Source: Clostridia bacterium
Lineage (GTDB): Bacteria > Bacillota > Clostridia > Monoglobales > Monoglobaceae
Direction: 5' to 3'
NCBI GenBank assembly: GCA_017620615.1
Contig: JAGAUW010000006.1
Location: 93,097 to 157,096, forward strand
DNA length: 64,000 nt
Part shown: piece by piece, positions 63,899-64,000 of the stretch
Numbering within the stretch: the first letter of the stretch is position 1
How the letters are laid out: each line of letters begins with the position of its first letter
Notes under the pieces: model-generated
The model's input: only the letters and a program-made list of their open reading frames with translations
Database searches by the model: none
What the model was told of the DNA's origin: nothing
Made by a program: the position numbers and the translations under genes

Positions 63899-63921
63899 AA
63901 AAATGTAAGTTAGTTTTATTG

Positions 63922-63957
63922 CCGGAATGTCGGCATTTGGTTCGACATTCCGGTTTA
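63922..63957 (+). terminator. Terminator of the last surface-protein gene
   Basis: Perfect 11-bp stem CCGGAATGTCG / CGACATTCCGG with a 10-base loop, followed by TTTAATA, 24 bases after the stop codon. No further gene is seen before the window ends. Confidence 0.85.
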
Positions 63958-64000
63958 ATAAACACCTTCGGGTGAGAAAATTATGAACCCAGTTAATTGA

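Overview
The window looks like chromosome from a low-GC, Gram-positive, endospore-forming anaerobe of the class Clostridia. The spore genes spoVM and ytfJ, the two [FeFe]-hydrogenases, the type 1B pyrimidine pathway (pyrD with pyrK), the many S-layer-homology (SLH) surface proteins and the strong TTGACA/TATAAT-type promoters with GGAGG ribosome sites all point that way. A gut, rumen or sediment fermenter is likely; I cannot name the genus.

Positions 1-15010 (plus strand) begin with housekeeping genes: a ymdB-like phosphoesterase (cut by the window edge), pgeF, an oligopeptide-type binding lipoprotein and dinB. Then comes a hydrogenase locus. A signalling half (DRTGG protein, RsbW-like ATPase, HydS-like [FeFe]-hydrogenase with an altered active site, second DRTGG protein, PHP phosphoesterase) is followed by the structural half of an NAD-linked, probably electron-bifurcating hydrogenase (hydC, a second small ATPase, a [2Fe-2S] protein, hydB, hydA). 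A two-permease sugar ABC pair with no binding protein or ATPase follows.

Positions 15182-27344 hold a spoVM/rpmB locus that includes the 27-codon spoVM, nagB plus a ROK protein, the conserved run of M50 protease, scpA, scpB, DUF2953 and ytfJ, then polA, coaE, a lytic transglycosylase and an M18 aminopeptidase, and three tRNA genes. Positions 27463-28708 are a small AT-rich insert next to the initiator tRNA: a Clp-fold serine protease of the SDH family and a 58-residue protein. An SLH protein and a YhcH-like protein follow.

Positions 31160-39991 (minus strand) form one pyrimidine operon, pyrC-carB-pyrK-pyrD-pyrF-pyrE-pyrB-pyrI, with a good promoter and a leader of about 20 nt; carA is missing. 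Next on the minus strand is a sugar operon (isomerase and ketose 3-epimerase) whose promoter overlaps two AACGTTAAT repeats, probably repressor sites.

Positions 42666-49658 are the most interesting part. A promoter and a cobalamin riboswitch precede four coupled genes. The first encodes a secreted protein that combines a domain resembling the beta domain of transcobalamin, an Ig-like segment, an alpha/alpha barrel and three SLH repeats. The second is a DUF4430 (transcobalamin C-terminal-like) lipoprotein. The third is EcfT. The fourth is a single polypeptide that fuses both ECF ATPases to the substrate-binding membrane subunit. I read this as a wall-anchored, transcobalamin-like vitamin B12 capture and uptake system.

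Positions 49798-63957 contain a palindromic repeat, a truncated IS30-type transposase and three very large secreted proteins: a 1932-residue SLH protein made of two copies of an about 830-residue unit, a 914-residue protein with N-terminal SLH-like repeats, and a 1475-residue multidomain protein with a sialidase-like propeller region.
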